From the NCBI GenBank assembly GCA_964532385.1, contig CAZHHW010000091.1, positions 1-13,714 of the forward strand: a stretch of DNA of 13,714 nt, read 5' to 3'. The translations under genes were made by a program, and so were the position numbers. This document shows, in pieces, positions 1-6,871 of the stretch (position 1 is the first letter of the stretch; every line of letters starts with the position of its first letter). Source of the DNA: UBA6921 sp964532385 (GTDB lineage Bacteria > Pseudomonadota > Gammaproteobacteria > SG8-11). Below the pieces are notes generated by a model. The model was not told the DNA's origin and did not search any database. It worked only from the letters and a program-made list of their open reading frames with translations.

Positions 1-1
1 A

Positions 2-1129
2 CGCAATGGTTGCAGCGCGGCGCAGATCGAACGCCTGGTACGGCAGCGCGCGCCCAATGAATCCGATGTCCTGATCCTGGGTTTCGCGCGCCGTTTCGCC
101 ACTTATAAACGCGCCAGCCTGTTGTTCGCCGATCCGGCGCGCCTGGCGCGGCTGCTTAACGATCCAAAGCGGCCGGTGCTGCTGATCTTTGCCGGCAAGG
201 CACATCCCAACGATCAACCCGGCAAGCAACTGATCCAGCAAATCCATGAATACTCGCACCGTCCCGAATTCGAAGGCAAAGTCATTTTGCTGGAAGGCTA
301 CGATGTGGCGCTTGCACGGCTGCTGGTGACGGGTGTTGACGTCTGGCTGAACACGCCGACTTATCCGCTCGAGGCCAGCGGCACTTCCGGACAAAAAGCC
401 GGCATCAACGGCGTTATCAACCTGAGCGTCCTGGATGGCTGGTGGGGCGAAGGCTACAACGGGGAAAACGGCTGGGCGATCGCCCCCCACGGCGCGCAGT
501 TCGACGAAGGCTTCCGTAACCAGGAAGAATCCAGGGACTTGCTGAACATCCTCGAGAACGAAGTCATACCGCTGTATTTCGTCCGCAACGGTTACGGCTA
601 TTCGGAACCCTGGGTCAAGATGTCCAAAGCCTCGATGAAATCGATCATTCCGCGTTTCAATTCGCAACGCATGGTGCGCGACTACGTCACTTATTTTTAC
701 GGTCCGGCCGCACGCCAGCAAAAAAAGATGGTGCAAAACGCCAGCGCACCCGCGCGCGAGCTGGCCGGCTGGAAGAAAAAAATTACCGAGTCCTGGCCTA
801 AAATTTCACTGCGCCGCGTCGATTCCGTGGAACACGCGGTCAACGCGGGCGCCGCGCTGCCCATCCGCGTGGCGGCGTTATTGGCCAACTTAAGTGCAAC
901 CGATGTGTGCGTCGAATGCCTGGTGGGACGCAGCGCGGAAAACAATGAATTCGCGGTGCAATATCGCTATCTGATGGAACCCGCCGCGCTCAACGACCAC
1001 GGCGAAACCGTGTTTAAACTCGACCTGCATCCGGAAATTTCCGGCTTGCTGCACTACCAGATCCGCATGTATCCGCATCATGAATTACTCAGCCACGCCT
1101 TCGAAACCGGGCATATGATCTGGCTGTGA
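2..1129 (+). CDS. glgP: Alpha-glucan (glycogen) phosphorylase, C-terminal part, 5' end outside the window
   Basis: This enzyme releases glucose-1-phosphate from the ends of alpha-1,4-glucans with pyridoxal phosphate as cofactor (GT35), in the cytoplasm. The reading frame is open from base 2, so the start lies to the left; 375 residues are visible. Near the edge is GFARRFATYKRASLLF (visible residues 27-42), a GT35 hallmark. The cofactor-lysine region EASGTSGQKAGINGV follows, with the likely PLP lysine at visible residue 132, then the LDGWWGEGYNGENGW stretch. This form, with its C-terminal beta-rich tail ending in HMIWL, resembles the longer bacterial and archaeal alpha-glucan phosphorylases (TIGR02094 type) rather than the E. 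coli GlgP/MalP type; that subtype call is from memory of the family. A methionine-like start at 122 (TTG) is internal and should be ignored. The gene converges on malQ, whose glucanotransferase would supply chains long enough for phosphorolysis. Confidence 0.95.
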   Translation, partial: RNGCSAAQIERLVRQRAPNESDVLILGFARRFATYKRASLLFADPARLARLLNDPKRPVLLIFAGKAHPNDQPGKQLIQQIHEYSHRPEFEGKVILLEGYDVALARLLVTGVDVWLNTPTYPLEASGTSGQKAGINGVINLSVLDGWWGEGYNGENGWAIAPHGAQFDEGFRNQEESRDLLNILENEVIPLYFVRNGYGYSEPWVKMSKASMKSIIPRFNSQRMVRDYVTYFYGPAARQQKKMVQNASAPARELAGWKKKITESWPKISLRRVDSVEHAVNAGAALPIRVAALLANLSATDVCVECLVGRSAENNEFAVQYRYLMEPAALNDHGETVFKLDLHPEISGLLHYQIRMYPHHELLSHAFETGHMIWL

Positions 1130-1154
1130 TGCGAAGCTAAAAGGTACCGGTGGC

Positions 1155-1177
1155 GGGCGGGTTCATGCACCCCGCCC
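1155..1177. terminator. GC-rich hairpin between convergent glgP and malQ
   Basis: GGGCGGG (1155-1161) and CCCGCCC (1171-1177) form a perfect 7-bp stem with a 9-base loop. It sits in the 51-base gap between the stop codons of two convergent genes, where a bidirectional terminator is expected. Neither side has a proper T-tract: TGCTTAT follows on the plus strand and, further off, CCTTTTAGC on the minus strand. It is therefore either a weak intrinsic terminator or a 3'-end stabilising hairpin. Confidence 0.5.
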
Positions 1178-1180
1178 TGC

Positions 1181-2635
1181 TTATCGCGCGTACATTTCCA
1201 CCATGCCGCGCAGGCGTTCCGCGACGTGCGGCCCGATCTGTTCCCAGGTGAAGCGCCAGCGCCAGTTGCCTTCCACGGTGCCGGGTGTATTCATGCGGTG
1301 CGCGCCGTCCAGGGCCAACACGTCCTGCATGGGAAGGACAGCCAGTTGCGAAACCGACGCCAGCGCGGCGCGCAGCAGGGGCCAGGGCATGGCTTCATGC
1401 GGCGTGCCCAGATAATCGTAAATGCGCGCTTTCAAATCGTCGCGCAGCGCGTTGAACCAGCCCAGCGTGGTGTCGTTGTCATGCGTGCCGGTGTAAACCA
1501 CGCTGGCGGCTTCATGATGATGTGGCAGATAGGGATTCTGCGCGCCGCCTTCGAAAGCGAATTGCAGTATTTTCATGCCGGGAAAACCATGCTTGTGCCG
1601 CAGTGCGGTGACATCCGGCGTGATGTCGCCCAGGTCTTCCGCGACAATGCGCAGTTGCGGACAATGGGCGCGCACACTGGTAAACAAGGCATCGCCGGGC
1701 GCGTCGACCCAGCGGCCGCCGATGGCGGTGGTGGCGCCGGCGGGAATTTCCCAATACGCCGCGAAGCCGCGAAAATGATCGATGCGCACCAGGTCCATCA
1801 ATTCAATCTGACTGTGGAAGCGCTGCTTCCACCAGCGAAAATCCTCGGCTACATGGCGCGGCCAGTAGTAATGCGGATTGCCCCACAATTGGCCGGTGCT
1901 GGAAAAATAATCCGGCGGCACGCCCGCGAGGCTTTGCAGGTGTCCCTGTGCATCCACCGCGAATTGGTCACGCTGCGCCCACACGTCGGCGCTGTCGTGG
2001 GCCACGAAAATCGGCAAATCGCCGAACAGCAATACGCCTTTCCTGTTGGCATAATCTTTGAGACGCCGCCACTGGCGAAAAAATACAAACTGCTCAAAAC
2101 GCACCTGTTCGATCGCCGTGGCCAGACGCGCGCGCGCGCTGTGCAAGGCCATCGCTTCGCGATCACGCAGCGGCGCCGCCCAGGTGATCCAGTGCGTCTG
2201 ATTTTGTTCGCCGCGCAGCGCCTGATACAGCGCATAGTCTTCCAGCCATGGCGCGTGCACGCGGCAGAACTCCGCGTACTCCGCGCGCGCCTGCAAAGAT
2301 GCGGCACGTATAAAACCGTCGTGCGCACGTTCCAGGCGTTGCGCCCCCGCCGCCGCCTCGGCGCCCAGCCAGCCTTCTTCGACCAGCAATTGCACGCTGA
2401 TCAGCAGCGGATTGCCGGCATGCACCGACAGACATTGGTAGGGCGAGCCCAATTCACCATGGGTCGGGCCGATGGGCAAGAACTGCCACACGGAAAATCC
2501 ACCCGCGGCCAGAAAATCGACAAAGCGATACGCGTCCGCGCCCAGATCCCCGGAGGGCAACGAAGTGGGATGCAACAAGATGCCCGCGCGGCGGCGATCG
2601 AGCAAGGGAACAGCGGACGGCGAGGTTGCATTCAT
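1181..2635 (-). CDS. malQ: 4-alpha-glucanotransferase (amylomaltase, GH77)
   Basis: MalQ moves alpha-1,4-glucan segments between maltooligosaccharides, lengthening short chains so that phosphorylase can act on them (cytoplasm). The 484-residue length fits the compact amylomaltase type (about 500 residues) rather than the roughly 690-residue E. coli enzyme. All three GH77 catalytic residues are visible: nucleophile Asp286 in LVRIDHFRGF, acid/base Glu333 in IVAEDLGD and Asp386 in YTGTHDND. Supporting motifs are HPTSLPSGDLG (22-32), FGDLPIFVAHDSADVW (204-219) and NTPGTVEGNWRWR (449-461). I chose the ATG at 2635 because homology begins just after it (RRAGILLHPTSLPSG) and GGATGG lies about 7-8 bases upstream. 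The frame stays open up to 2833, but that extension would overlap the dehydrogenase gene and run through a terminator-like hairpin. It is the last gene of the minus-strand block. Confidence 0.95.
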   Translation of the reverse strand: MNATSPSAVPLLDRRRAGILLHPTSLPSGDLGADAYRFVDFLAAGGFSVWQFLPIGPTHGELGSPYQCLSVHAGNPLLISVQLLVEEGWLGAEAAAGAQRLERAHDGFIRAASLQARAEYAEFCRVHAPWLEDYALYQALRGEQNQTHWITWAAPLRDREAMALHSARARLATAIEQVRFEQFVFFRQWRRLKDYANRKGVLLFGDLPIFVAHDSADVWAQRDQFAVDAQGHLQSLAGVPPDYFSSTGQLWGNPHYYWPRHVAEDFRWWKQRFHSQIELMDLVRIDHFRGFAAYWEIPAGATTAIGGRWVDAPGDALFTSVRAHCPQLRIVAEDLGDITPDVTALRHKHGFPGMKILQFAFEGGAQNPYLPHHHEAASVVYTGTHDNDTTLGWFNALRDDLKARIYDYLGTPHEAMPWPLLRAALASVSQLAVLPMQDVLALDGAHRMNTPGTVEGNWRWRFTWEQIGPHVAERLRGMVEMYAR

Positions 2636-2652
2636 TAAAAGCCATCCATTTT

Positions 2653-2684
2653 CAAAAACAAAAAAAGCGCCGGACTCCATCGGC
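2653..2684 (-). terminator. Intrinsic terminator after the dehydrogenase, just ahead of malQ
   Basis: Read on the minus strand, GCCG (2684-2681) pairs with CGGC (2672-2669) around an 8-base loop. CGC (overlapping the stem end) and then seven T, a G and five T follow. The stem is only 4-5 bp but the T-tract is strong. It lies about 60 bases past the dehydrogenase stop and only about 18 bases before the malQ ATG. It can therefore end the dehydrogenase transcript while also sitting in the malQ leader. Confidence 0.6.
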
Positions 2685-2693
2685 CCGGGAATC

Positions 2694-2699
2694 AATATA
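2694..2699 (-). promoter_or_regulatory. Possible -10 box for malQ (TATATT)
   Basis: On the minus strand TATATT (5 of 6 to TATAAT) lies 59 bases before the malQ ATG, inside an AT-rich patch of the 110-base gap after the dehydrogenase. I see no good -35 at 16-18 bases spacing. If used, transcription would begin near 2687, and the terminator hairpin would lie at the extreme 5' end of the malQ mRNA. Confidence 0.25.
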
Positions 2700-2745
2700 T
2701 TTAGGCTGCCCCAAGGTTCTTGCCGACCGGCATGCCGTACTACGC

Positions 2746-3603
2746 TTACCCGTTGATGACTTCCCCGCCATTCGGGTGTAAGACTTGACCACTCATGTAA
2801 GACGAATCGTTGGCGGCAAGAAAAACATAGCAAGGCGCCACCTCGAAAGGCTCGCCTGCCCGCCCCATGGGTTTATCGCTACCGAACTTTGCGACTTTAT
2901 CGGGCGGAAAAGTCGAGGCAATCAGCGGGGTCCATATAGGACCCGGCGCCACCGCATTGACTCGAATACCTTTCTCCGCCAGCGCTTGCGAAAGCGAGCG
3001 CGTAAACGCGACGATGGCACCCTTGGTCGCCGAATAATCCAACAACGTGGCACTTCCCTTGTAGGCCGTCACCGAAGTCGTGTTGATCACGGCACCGCCC
3101 GACGGCAAATGTTTGAGCGCCGCACGGGTAAGGTGAAACATGGAAAACACATTGGTTCGGAAGGTCTGTTCGAGCTGCTCCGGCGTAATCTCTTCGATGC
3201 TGTTTGCAGGATGTTGTTCGGCGGCATTGTTGATCAGAATATCGAGCTGTCCCAATTCAGTCACCGTGCGTTCGATCGCCCGGGCGCAAAACGCCGCATC
3301 GCCGATATCGCCGGGTACCCGCAGGCAACGTCGCCCGGTGCGTTCGATTTCGCGTTGCGTCTCCTCCGCGTCTTCCTTTTCATTCAGGTAGTTGATGGCA
3401 ACATCCGCCCCCTCTTTGGCGAACAGAATGGCGGTGGCGCGGCCGATGCCGCTGTCGCCGCCGCTGATGAATGCGACTTTTCCGGCGAGTTTGCCGCTGG
3501 CGCGGTAATTTTCATCTTGCATCCGGGGACGGGGGGTCATGACTGATTCGATGCCCGGTTGCCGCGCTTGGCTTTGCGCCGGGCGTTGCTGTTTTTGCGT
3601 CAT
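2746..3603 (-). CDS. NAD(P)-dependent short-chain dehydrogenase/reductase (YghA-like)
   Basis: This is a classical-type SDR oxidoreductase of 285 residues; the substrate is not predictable. The nucleotide-binding glycine motif is SGGDSGIGRA (47-56), followed by NNAA (125-128), Asn151, and the catalytic Ser177, Tyr190 and Lys194 in DYSATKGA. The roughly 40-residue polar N-terminal extension before the Rossmann fold and the GGDSGIG form of the glycine motif resemble E. coli YghA and Bacillus YhdF-type proteins. Those are aldehyde reductase or stress-associated SDRs; this is family recollection, not a search result. The ATG at 3603 is supported by a strong ribosome site (GAGAGGAG, 8 bases before the ATG). 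The gene sits between the GH57 gene and malQ on the same strand, 135 and 110 bases away. It is probably transcribed with its own signals rather than tightly coupled. Its role beside glycogen genes is unclear. Confidence 0.9.
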   Translation of the reverse strand: MTQKQQRPAQSQARQPGIESVMTPRPRMQDENYRASGKLAGKVAFISGGDSGIGRATAILFAKEGADVAINYLNEKEDAEETQREIERTGRRCLRVPGDIGDAAFCARAIERTVTELGQLDILINNAAEQHPANSIEEITPEQLEQTFRTNVFSMFHLTRAALKHLPSGGAVINTTSVTAYKGSATLLDYSATKGAIVAFTRSLSQALAEKGIRVNAVAPGPIWTPLIASTFPPDKVAKFGSDKPMGRAGEPFEVAPCYVFLAANDSSYMSGQVLHPNGGEVING

Positions 3604-3661
3604 ACCGAAAGCTCCTCTCGTTATCAGGCAGCGTTAATCGGATGCTGGTCGCAGTGCACTA

Positions 3662-3677
3662 CGGCCGTCTCCGGCCG
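3662..3677 (-). other. GC-rich hairpin in the gap between the GH57 gene and the dehydrogenase
   Basis: CGGCCG (3662-3667) and CGGCCG (3672-3677) form a 6-bp stem with a 4-base loop, about 60 bases after the GH57 stop on the minus strand. There is no T-tract, so it is at best a factor-dependent terminator or an mRNA-end hairpin. The 7-base word GCAGTGC occurs on both sides of it (3651-3657 and 3690-3696). The rest of the 135-base gap shows only the dehydrogenase ribosome site. Confidence 0.3.
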
Positions 3678-3738
3678 ATGATCGAAACCGCAGTGCCGCA
3701 CACTGTTCAAGGAGTGTTACCGGCATTTGCGTCGGACA

Positions 3739-5433
3739 TCAACTCGCGGGCCGCATCACGCCGCCCATCGACGGCGCGCCGCTGCCATGAGTGAACGAAT
3801 GTGCCAGATATTCCGGAGGCTCTTCGCCCAGCAGTTGGTACAGATTAGTCAAATGGCGGCGAAACAACCGTTCGAAGTCGCTCACTGCGGCCTCGGGATT
3901 GTAACCGCCGAACCACCAAAACCAGTCCGAGCCTTCACAGATGGCCAATTGCCGCTGCACCAAGGTCAGCTTTTCGCCCGACAGGCGCCCGCTGGCGGTG
4001 ACGCGATCGAAAGCGCGCTTGGCATCGACCAGCATGTCCCAGCCGCGATTTTTTTCCGGATCGCCGATCCAGGTGGAAAATGTCCCATACACCCAACTGC
4101 CGGCCATCAGCGCGGGCAACTCGGCGGAGTTGACCTTTTGATTCAGGCAATGCGAATAGGTGGTGAGCTCCAGTTGCGGATGTGCGGACAGCTTTTGGTA
4201 GAGCGCGGTTAAAAAGTAATACCCGTTTTCCGGAAAATATTCCCAGGCATTTTCGCCGTCCAGGATGATCGACACCACCGCCTTGTCCGGATCGGTTTGT
4301 GCTTGCGCGATGTTGACCAGGTGATGCGTCAGATTCGCCACCGCGTCGTCGGCATGCCAGTTCGAGTAGGTGAAGCCGATTAAATCGGATAAGCCGTCGT
4401 CGCGGAAAAAACTCGCGATCGGTCCTGCGCCTTTGACCCGAAACGCCTGATGCGGATGCAAGGTCGCGCCGCCGCCGCTTTTGTTCACGCTATTATTAAG
4501 CACATTGCCGCCGCTGGCGGCCCAGCGAAAACCCGCTTCGCCGAACAGGCGCAGCGCGGCCGTGCTCACGCTGCCTTCGGAAGGCCAGCACCCGGCGGGA
4601 CGCATGCCGAAATATTTTTCGAACACGCGCAAGCCTTCGTGAATATGCCAGCGCGCACGCTCTTCTCCGCCGGGATAACGTGACGCCACCGGCATCGGTG
4701 CGGCAGGCATGGCTTCCAGCGTGGTATTCAAATCCAGCAACAACGGCACAATCGGATGCGCGTAGGGCGACATGGCCAATTCAATTTGCCCGCGTTCCGC
4801 GAGCGCGCGGTAACGCGGCAGCACCGTACTCATCAGCTCGCCCATGATCTGCACCAGGATGCGGCGCTCATGCACGGTGTAACCCGTGGCTTTTTGAACC
4901 AGCGCTTTTATCTGCGGATCATGGCGGCGCACCGTTTCCGCCAGCCACGCCAGGTGATACCACACTAATATGTCAACAATGAACTGTTCGTTCAGATAGG
5001 CCAGGGTTTCGGGATGTTGTGTGAACAAGGCCGCCATGTCGGCGAGACGCCGGTAGGCGGGGAAACGATTGATCAGGCGGTCGCGATTCGCGCGCAGACA
5101 GGCATTGATCAATGAAATATTGGATTCGATCGCGGCGGGTAACACCGTCCCGGCCAGCGCCGCCAGCAATGGGTCGCGCAAAGCGCTGCCATTGGCCAGA
5201 AAACCGCTGATCTGTTGTGCGTAGTCGTCGATTTGTTCCAGCAATATTGGCGCGAAATTGACCACTGCGCAGGCCTGCGGCACCGCCTCAAGATGCGCCG
5301 CCATGTCGACGTAATCCTTGACCGCATGCAGATAGGTCCAGGGCAGCAAATATTCCTTGCTGATGAGGTCCTGATACTGGGGTTGGTGCATGTGCCAGCA
5401 CAAAACCACCTTGAGTCTGCCGCTAACGGACAT
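3739..5433 (-). CDS. Glycoside hydrolase family 57 protein (alpha-amylase / glucanotransferase type)
   Basis: GH57 enzymes are retaining alpha-glucan hydrolases, branching enzymes or 4-alpha-glucanotransferases. This one most likely trims or rearranges glycogen-derived glucans in the cytoplasm, as no signal peptide is seen. The 564-residue protein has the GH57 landmarks in order: HMHQPQ (14-19), SPYAHPIVPL (222-231), GCWPSEG (281-287, likely nucleophile Glu286) and ILDGENAWE (390-398, likely acid/base Asp392). Aromatic-rich segments GSWVYGTFSTWIGDPEKN (445-462) and EGSDWFWWFGG (500-510) follow. It resembles the COG1449 group, annotated as alpha-amylase/alpha-mannosidase; exact specificity cannot be read from the sequence. 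The ATG at 5433 lies inside the end of glgC (11-base overlap) with AGGAG seven bases upstream, so translation is probably coupled to glgC. Branching activity is less likely because a GH13 GlgB is present. Confidence 0.9.
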   Translation of the reverse strand: MSVSGRLKVVLCWHMHQPQYQDLISKEYLLPWTYLHAVKDYVDMAAHLEAVPQACAVVNFAPILLEQIDDYAQQISGFLANGSALRDPLLAALAGTVLPAAIESNISLINACLRANRDRLINRFPAYRRLADMAALFTQHPETLAYLNEQFIVDILVWYHLAWLAETVRRHDPQIKALVQKATGYTVHERRILVQIMGELMSTVLPRYRALAERGQIELAMSPYAHPIVPLLLDLNTTLEAMPAAPMPVASRYPGGEERARWHIHEGLRVFEKYFGMRPAGCWPSEGSVSTAALRLFGEAGFRWAASGGNVLNNSVNKSGGGATLHPHQAFRVKGAGPIASFFRDDGLSDLIGFTYSNWHADDAVANLTHHLVNIAQAQTDPDKAVVSIILDGENAWEYFPENGYYFLTALYQKLSAHPQLELTTYSHCLNQKVNSAELPALMAGSWVYGTFSTWIGDPEKNRGWDMLVDAKRAFDRVTASGRLSGEKLTLVQRQLAICEGSDWFWWFGGYNPEAAVSDFERLFRRHLTNLYQLLGEEPPEYLAHSFTHGSGAPSMGGVMRPAS

Positions 5434-6694
5434 GGTGCCACTCCTGACCGAGCATCGCGGGCGTGACTAACACCACACCACCCTCGCTGACATGGAAACG
5501 CCGGGCGTCTTCCACCGGGTCTTCACCGATGATGGTACCGTCGGGAATGTCGCAGCTTTTGTCGATCACCGCGCGCGTGATGCGGCAACCGCGCCCAATA
5601 TGGACGTCGGGCAAAATCACACTGTCTTTGATTGAAGAGAACTCTTCCACACGCACATTGGAAAACAACAGCGAGTGGCGCACCAGCGCCCCCGAAATGA
5701 TGCACGCGCCGGACACCATGGAATCGACCGCCATGCCGCGCCGGTCCTCGTCGTCGAACACGAATTTGGCCGGCGGCAATTGTTCCTGGTAGGTCCAGAT
5801 CGGCCAGTCGCGGTCGTATAAATTCAGTTCCGGCGTCACGCCGATCAATTCGATATTGGCCTGCCAGTAGGCGTCCACGGTGCCGACGTCGCGCCAATAA
5901 CCGGGATTATTGCTGCCTGCGCCATGAAACGGATAAGCCATCACCCGGTACTTGGAAATCACCGACGGAATAATATCCTTGCCGAAATCGTGGCTGGACT
6001 TGTGATTGTCCGCGTCCTTGATTAATTGCTCGTACAGAAAATCGGTGTTGAAAATGTAAATACCCATCGATGCGAGCGCAACGCCGGGCTTGCCCGGCAT
6101 GGCTTCGGGATGCTGCGGTTTTTCCGAAAATTTGGTGATGTGCAAATCGCTGTCGGCGCTCATGACACCGAAGCCGCTCGCTTCGGCGACCGGCACTTCG
6201 ATGCAACCGATGGTCATATCCGCATTGATGGCCACGTGGTGGGCCAGCATCGGACCATAGTCCATTTTGTAGATGTGGTCTCCGGCCAGCACCAACACGT
6301 AACGCGGATGGTGCAGGCGGATAATGTCAAGATTCTGGTACACCGCGTCGGCGGTGCCCGAATACCATTGCGCCTCGATACGCTGCTGGGCGGGCAGAAT
6401 CTCGACGAATTCGCCGAACTCGCCGCGCAGGAAATTCCAACCGCGCTGGATATGCCGCAGCAACGAATGCGACTTGTATTGCGTAACCACGCCGATACGG
6501 CGGATGCCGGAATTCAGGCAGTTGGAAAGCACAAAATCGATGATGCGGAATTTTCCGCCGAAGGGTACCGCAGGTTTGGCGCGCCAGTCGGTAAGATGTT
6601 TAAGTCGCGACCCGCGCCCACCGGCTAGGATCAACGCCAGGGCATCGCGCGTTAAGCGGTTGACGAAACGTTGCGGATGGTCCGGAACTACCAT
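5423..6694 (-). CDS. glgC: Glucose-1-phosphate adenylyltransferase (ADP-glucose pyrophosphorylase)
   Basis: GlgC makes ADP-glucose from ATP and glucose-1-phosphate, normally the regulated committed step of bacterial glycogen synthesis. The 423-residue protein aligns by eye along the full E. coli enzyme (431). It has ALILAGGRGSRL (19-31) for nucleotide binding, RAKPAVPFGGKFRIIDF (38-54), WYSGTADAV (110-118; Tyr111 matches ATP-site Tyr114), LAGDHIY (136-142; Asp139 matches catalytic Asp142) and FSEKP (Lys192 matches glucose-1-phosphate Lys195). A C-terminal left-handed beta-helix segment with hexapeptide-like repeats lies around 325-390. At the E. coli activator position Lys39 this protein has Trp37, and at His46 it has Pro44. 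Its allosteric control may therefore differ from the fructose-1,6-bisphosphate-activated enterobacterial enzyme. The start at 6694 has GGAG eight bases upstream. It is the first gene of the minus-strand block, divergent from glgB. Confidence 0.97.
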   Translation of the reverse strand: MVVPDHPQRFVNRLTRDALALILAGGRGSRLKHLTDWRAKPAVPFGGKFRIIDFVLSNCLNSGIRRIGVVTQYKSHSLLRHIQRGWNFLRGEFGEFVEILPAQQRIEAQWYSGTADAVYQNLDIIRLHHPRYVLVLAGDHIYKMDYGPMLAHHVAINADMTIGCIEVPVAEASGFGVMSADSDLHITKFSEKPQHPEAMPGKPGVALASMGIYIFNTDFLYEQLIKDADNHKSSHDFGKDIIPSVISKYRVMAYPFHGAGSNNPGYWRDVGTVDAYWQANIELIGVTPELNLYDRDWPIWTYQEQLPPAKFVFDDEDRRGMAVDSMVSGACIISGALVRHSLLFSNVRVEEFSSIKDSVILPDVHIGRGCRITRAVIDKSCDIPDGTIIGEDPVEDARRFHVSEGGVVLVTPAMLGQEWHHVR

Positions 6695-6871
6695 GTTGCA
6701 GGCTCCAGGGTCGGGTTAAGGCACGATGGTTTTTCAAGAACGTCCGATGCATACATCACTCCGCGCTGTGTCGGAGCCGCTCTATGGTAACATCCGGTTT
6801 CAATTTTGGTAGCACATCGCCGCGAGCCACCGCAACCCGCTTCAGCCACATCTTCTTTATAGTGAACTCCC
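6695..6871. promoter_or_regulatory. Divergent intergenic region between glgC and glgB
   Basis: This 177-base gap must hold the start signals for both transcription directions of the cluster. No strong paired -35/-10 is evident. Toward glgB, TATAGT at 6857-6862 lies only eight bases or so before the ATG. Toward glgC, TTGAAA (minus strand, 6811-6806) lacks a good partner at 17 bases. A partly palindromic GATGCATACATC (6746-6757) could be a protein site but is weak. Expression may depend on activators or alternative sigma factors. Confidence 0.45.

Noticed and set aside
122..124. TTG as the start of a 335-residue phosphorylase
   Set aside because: The frame is open to the left edge and the upstream codons encode the conserved GFARRFATYKRAS segment, so the gene is simply cut by the window.
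1226..2638. 470-codon plus-strand open frame antisense to malQ
   Set aside because: It lies wholly opposite malQ, which has all GH77 catalytic residues. The frame has Arg/Ala/Gly/Gln-rich composition and no recognisable domain, as expected of a shadow in GC-rich DNA.
2636..2833. Upstream extension of malQ by 66 codons
   Set aside because: It overlaps the dehydrogenase 3' end, crosses a terminator-like hairpin and adds sequence with no family similarity. The ATG at 2635 fits both homology and ribosome site.
2785..3546. 253-codon plus-strand open frame antisense to the dehydrogenase
   Set aside because: No domain is recognisable and it is fully covered by a gene with a clear catalytic triad and ribosome site.
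6026..6628. 200-codon plus-strand open frame antisense to glgC
   Set aside because: His/Arg/Gly-rich shadow opposite a fully conserved gene.
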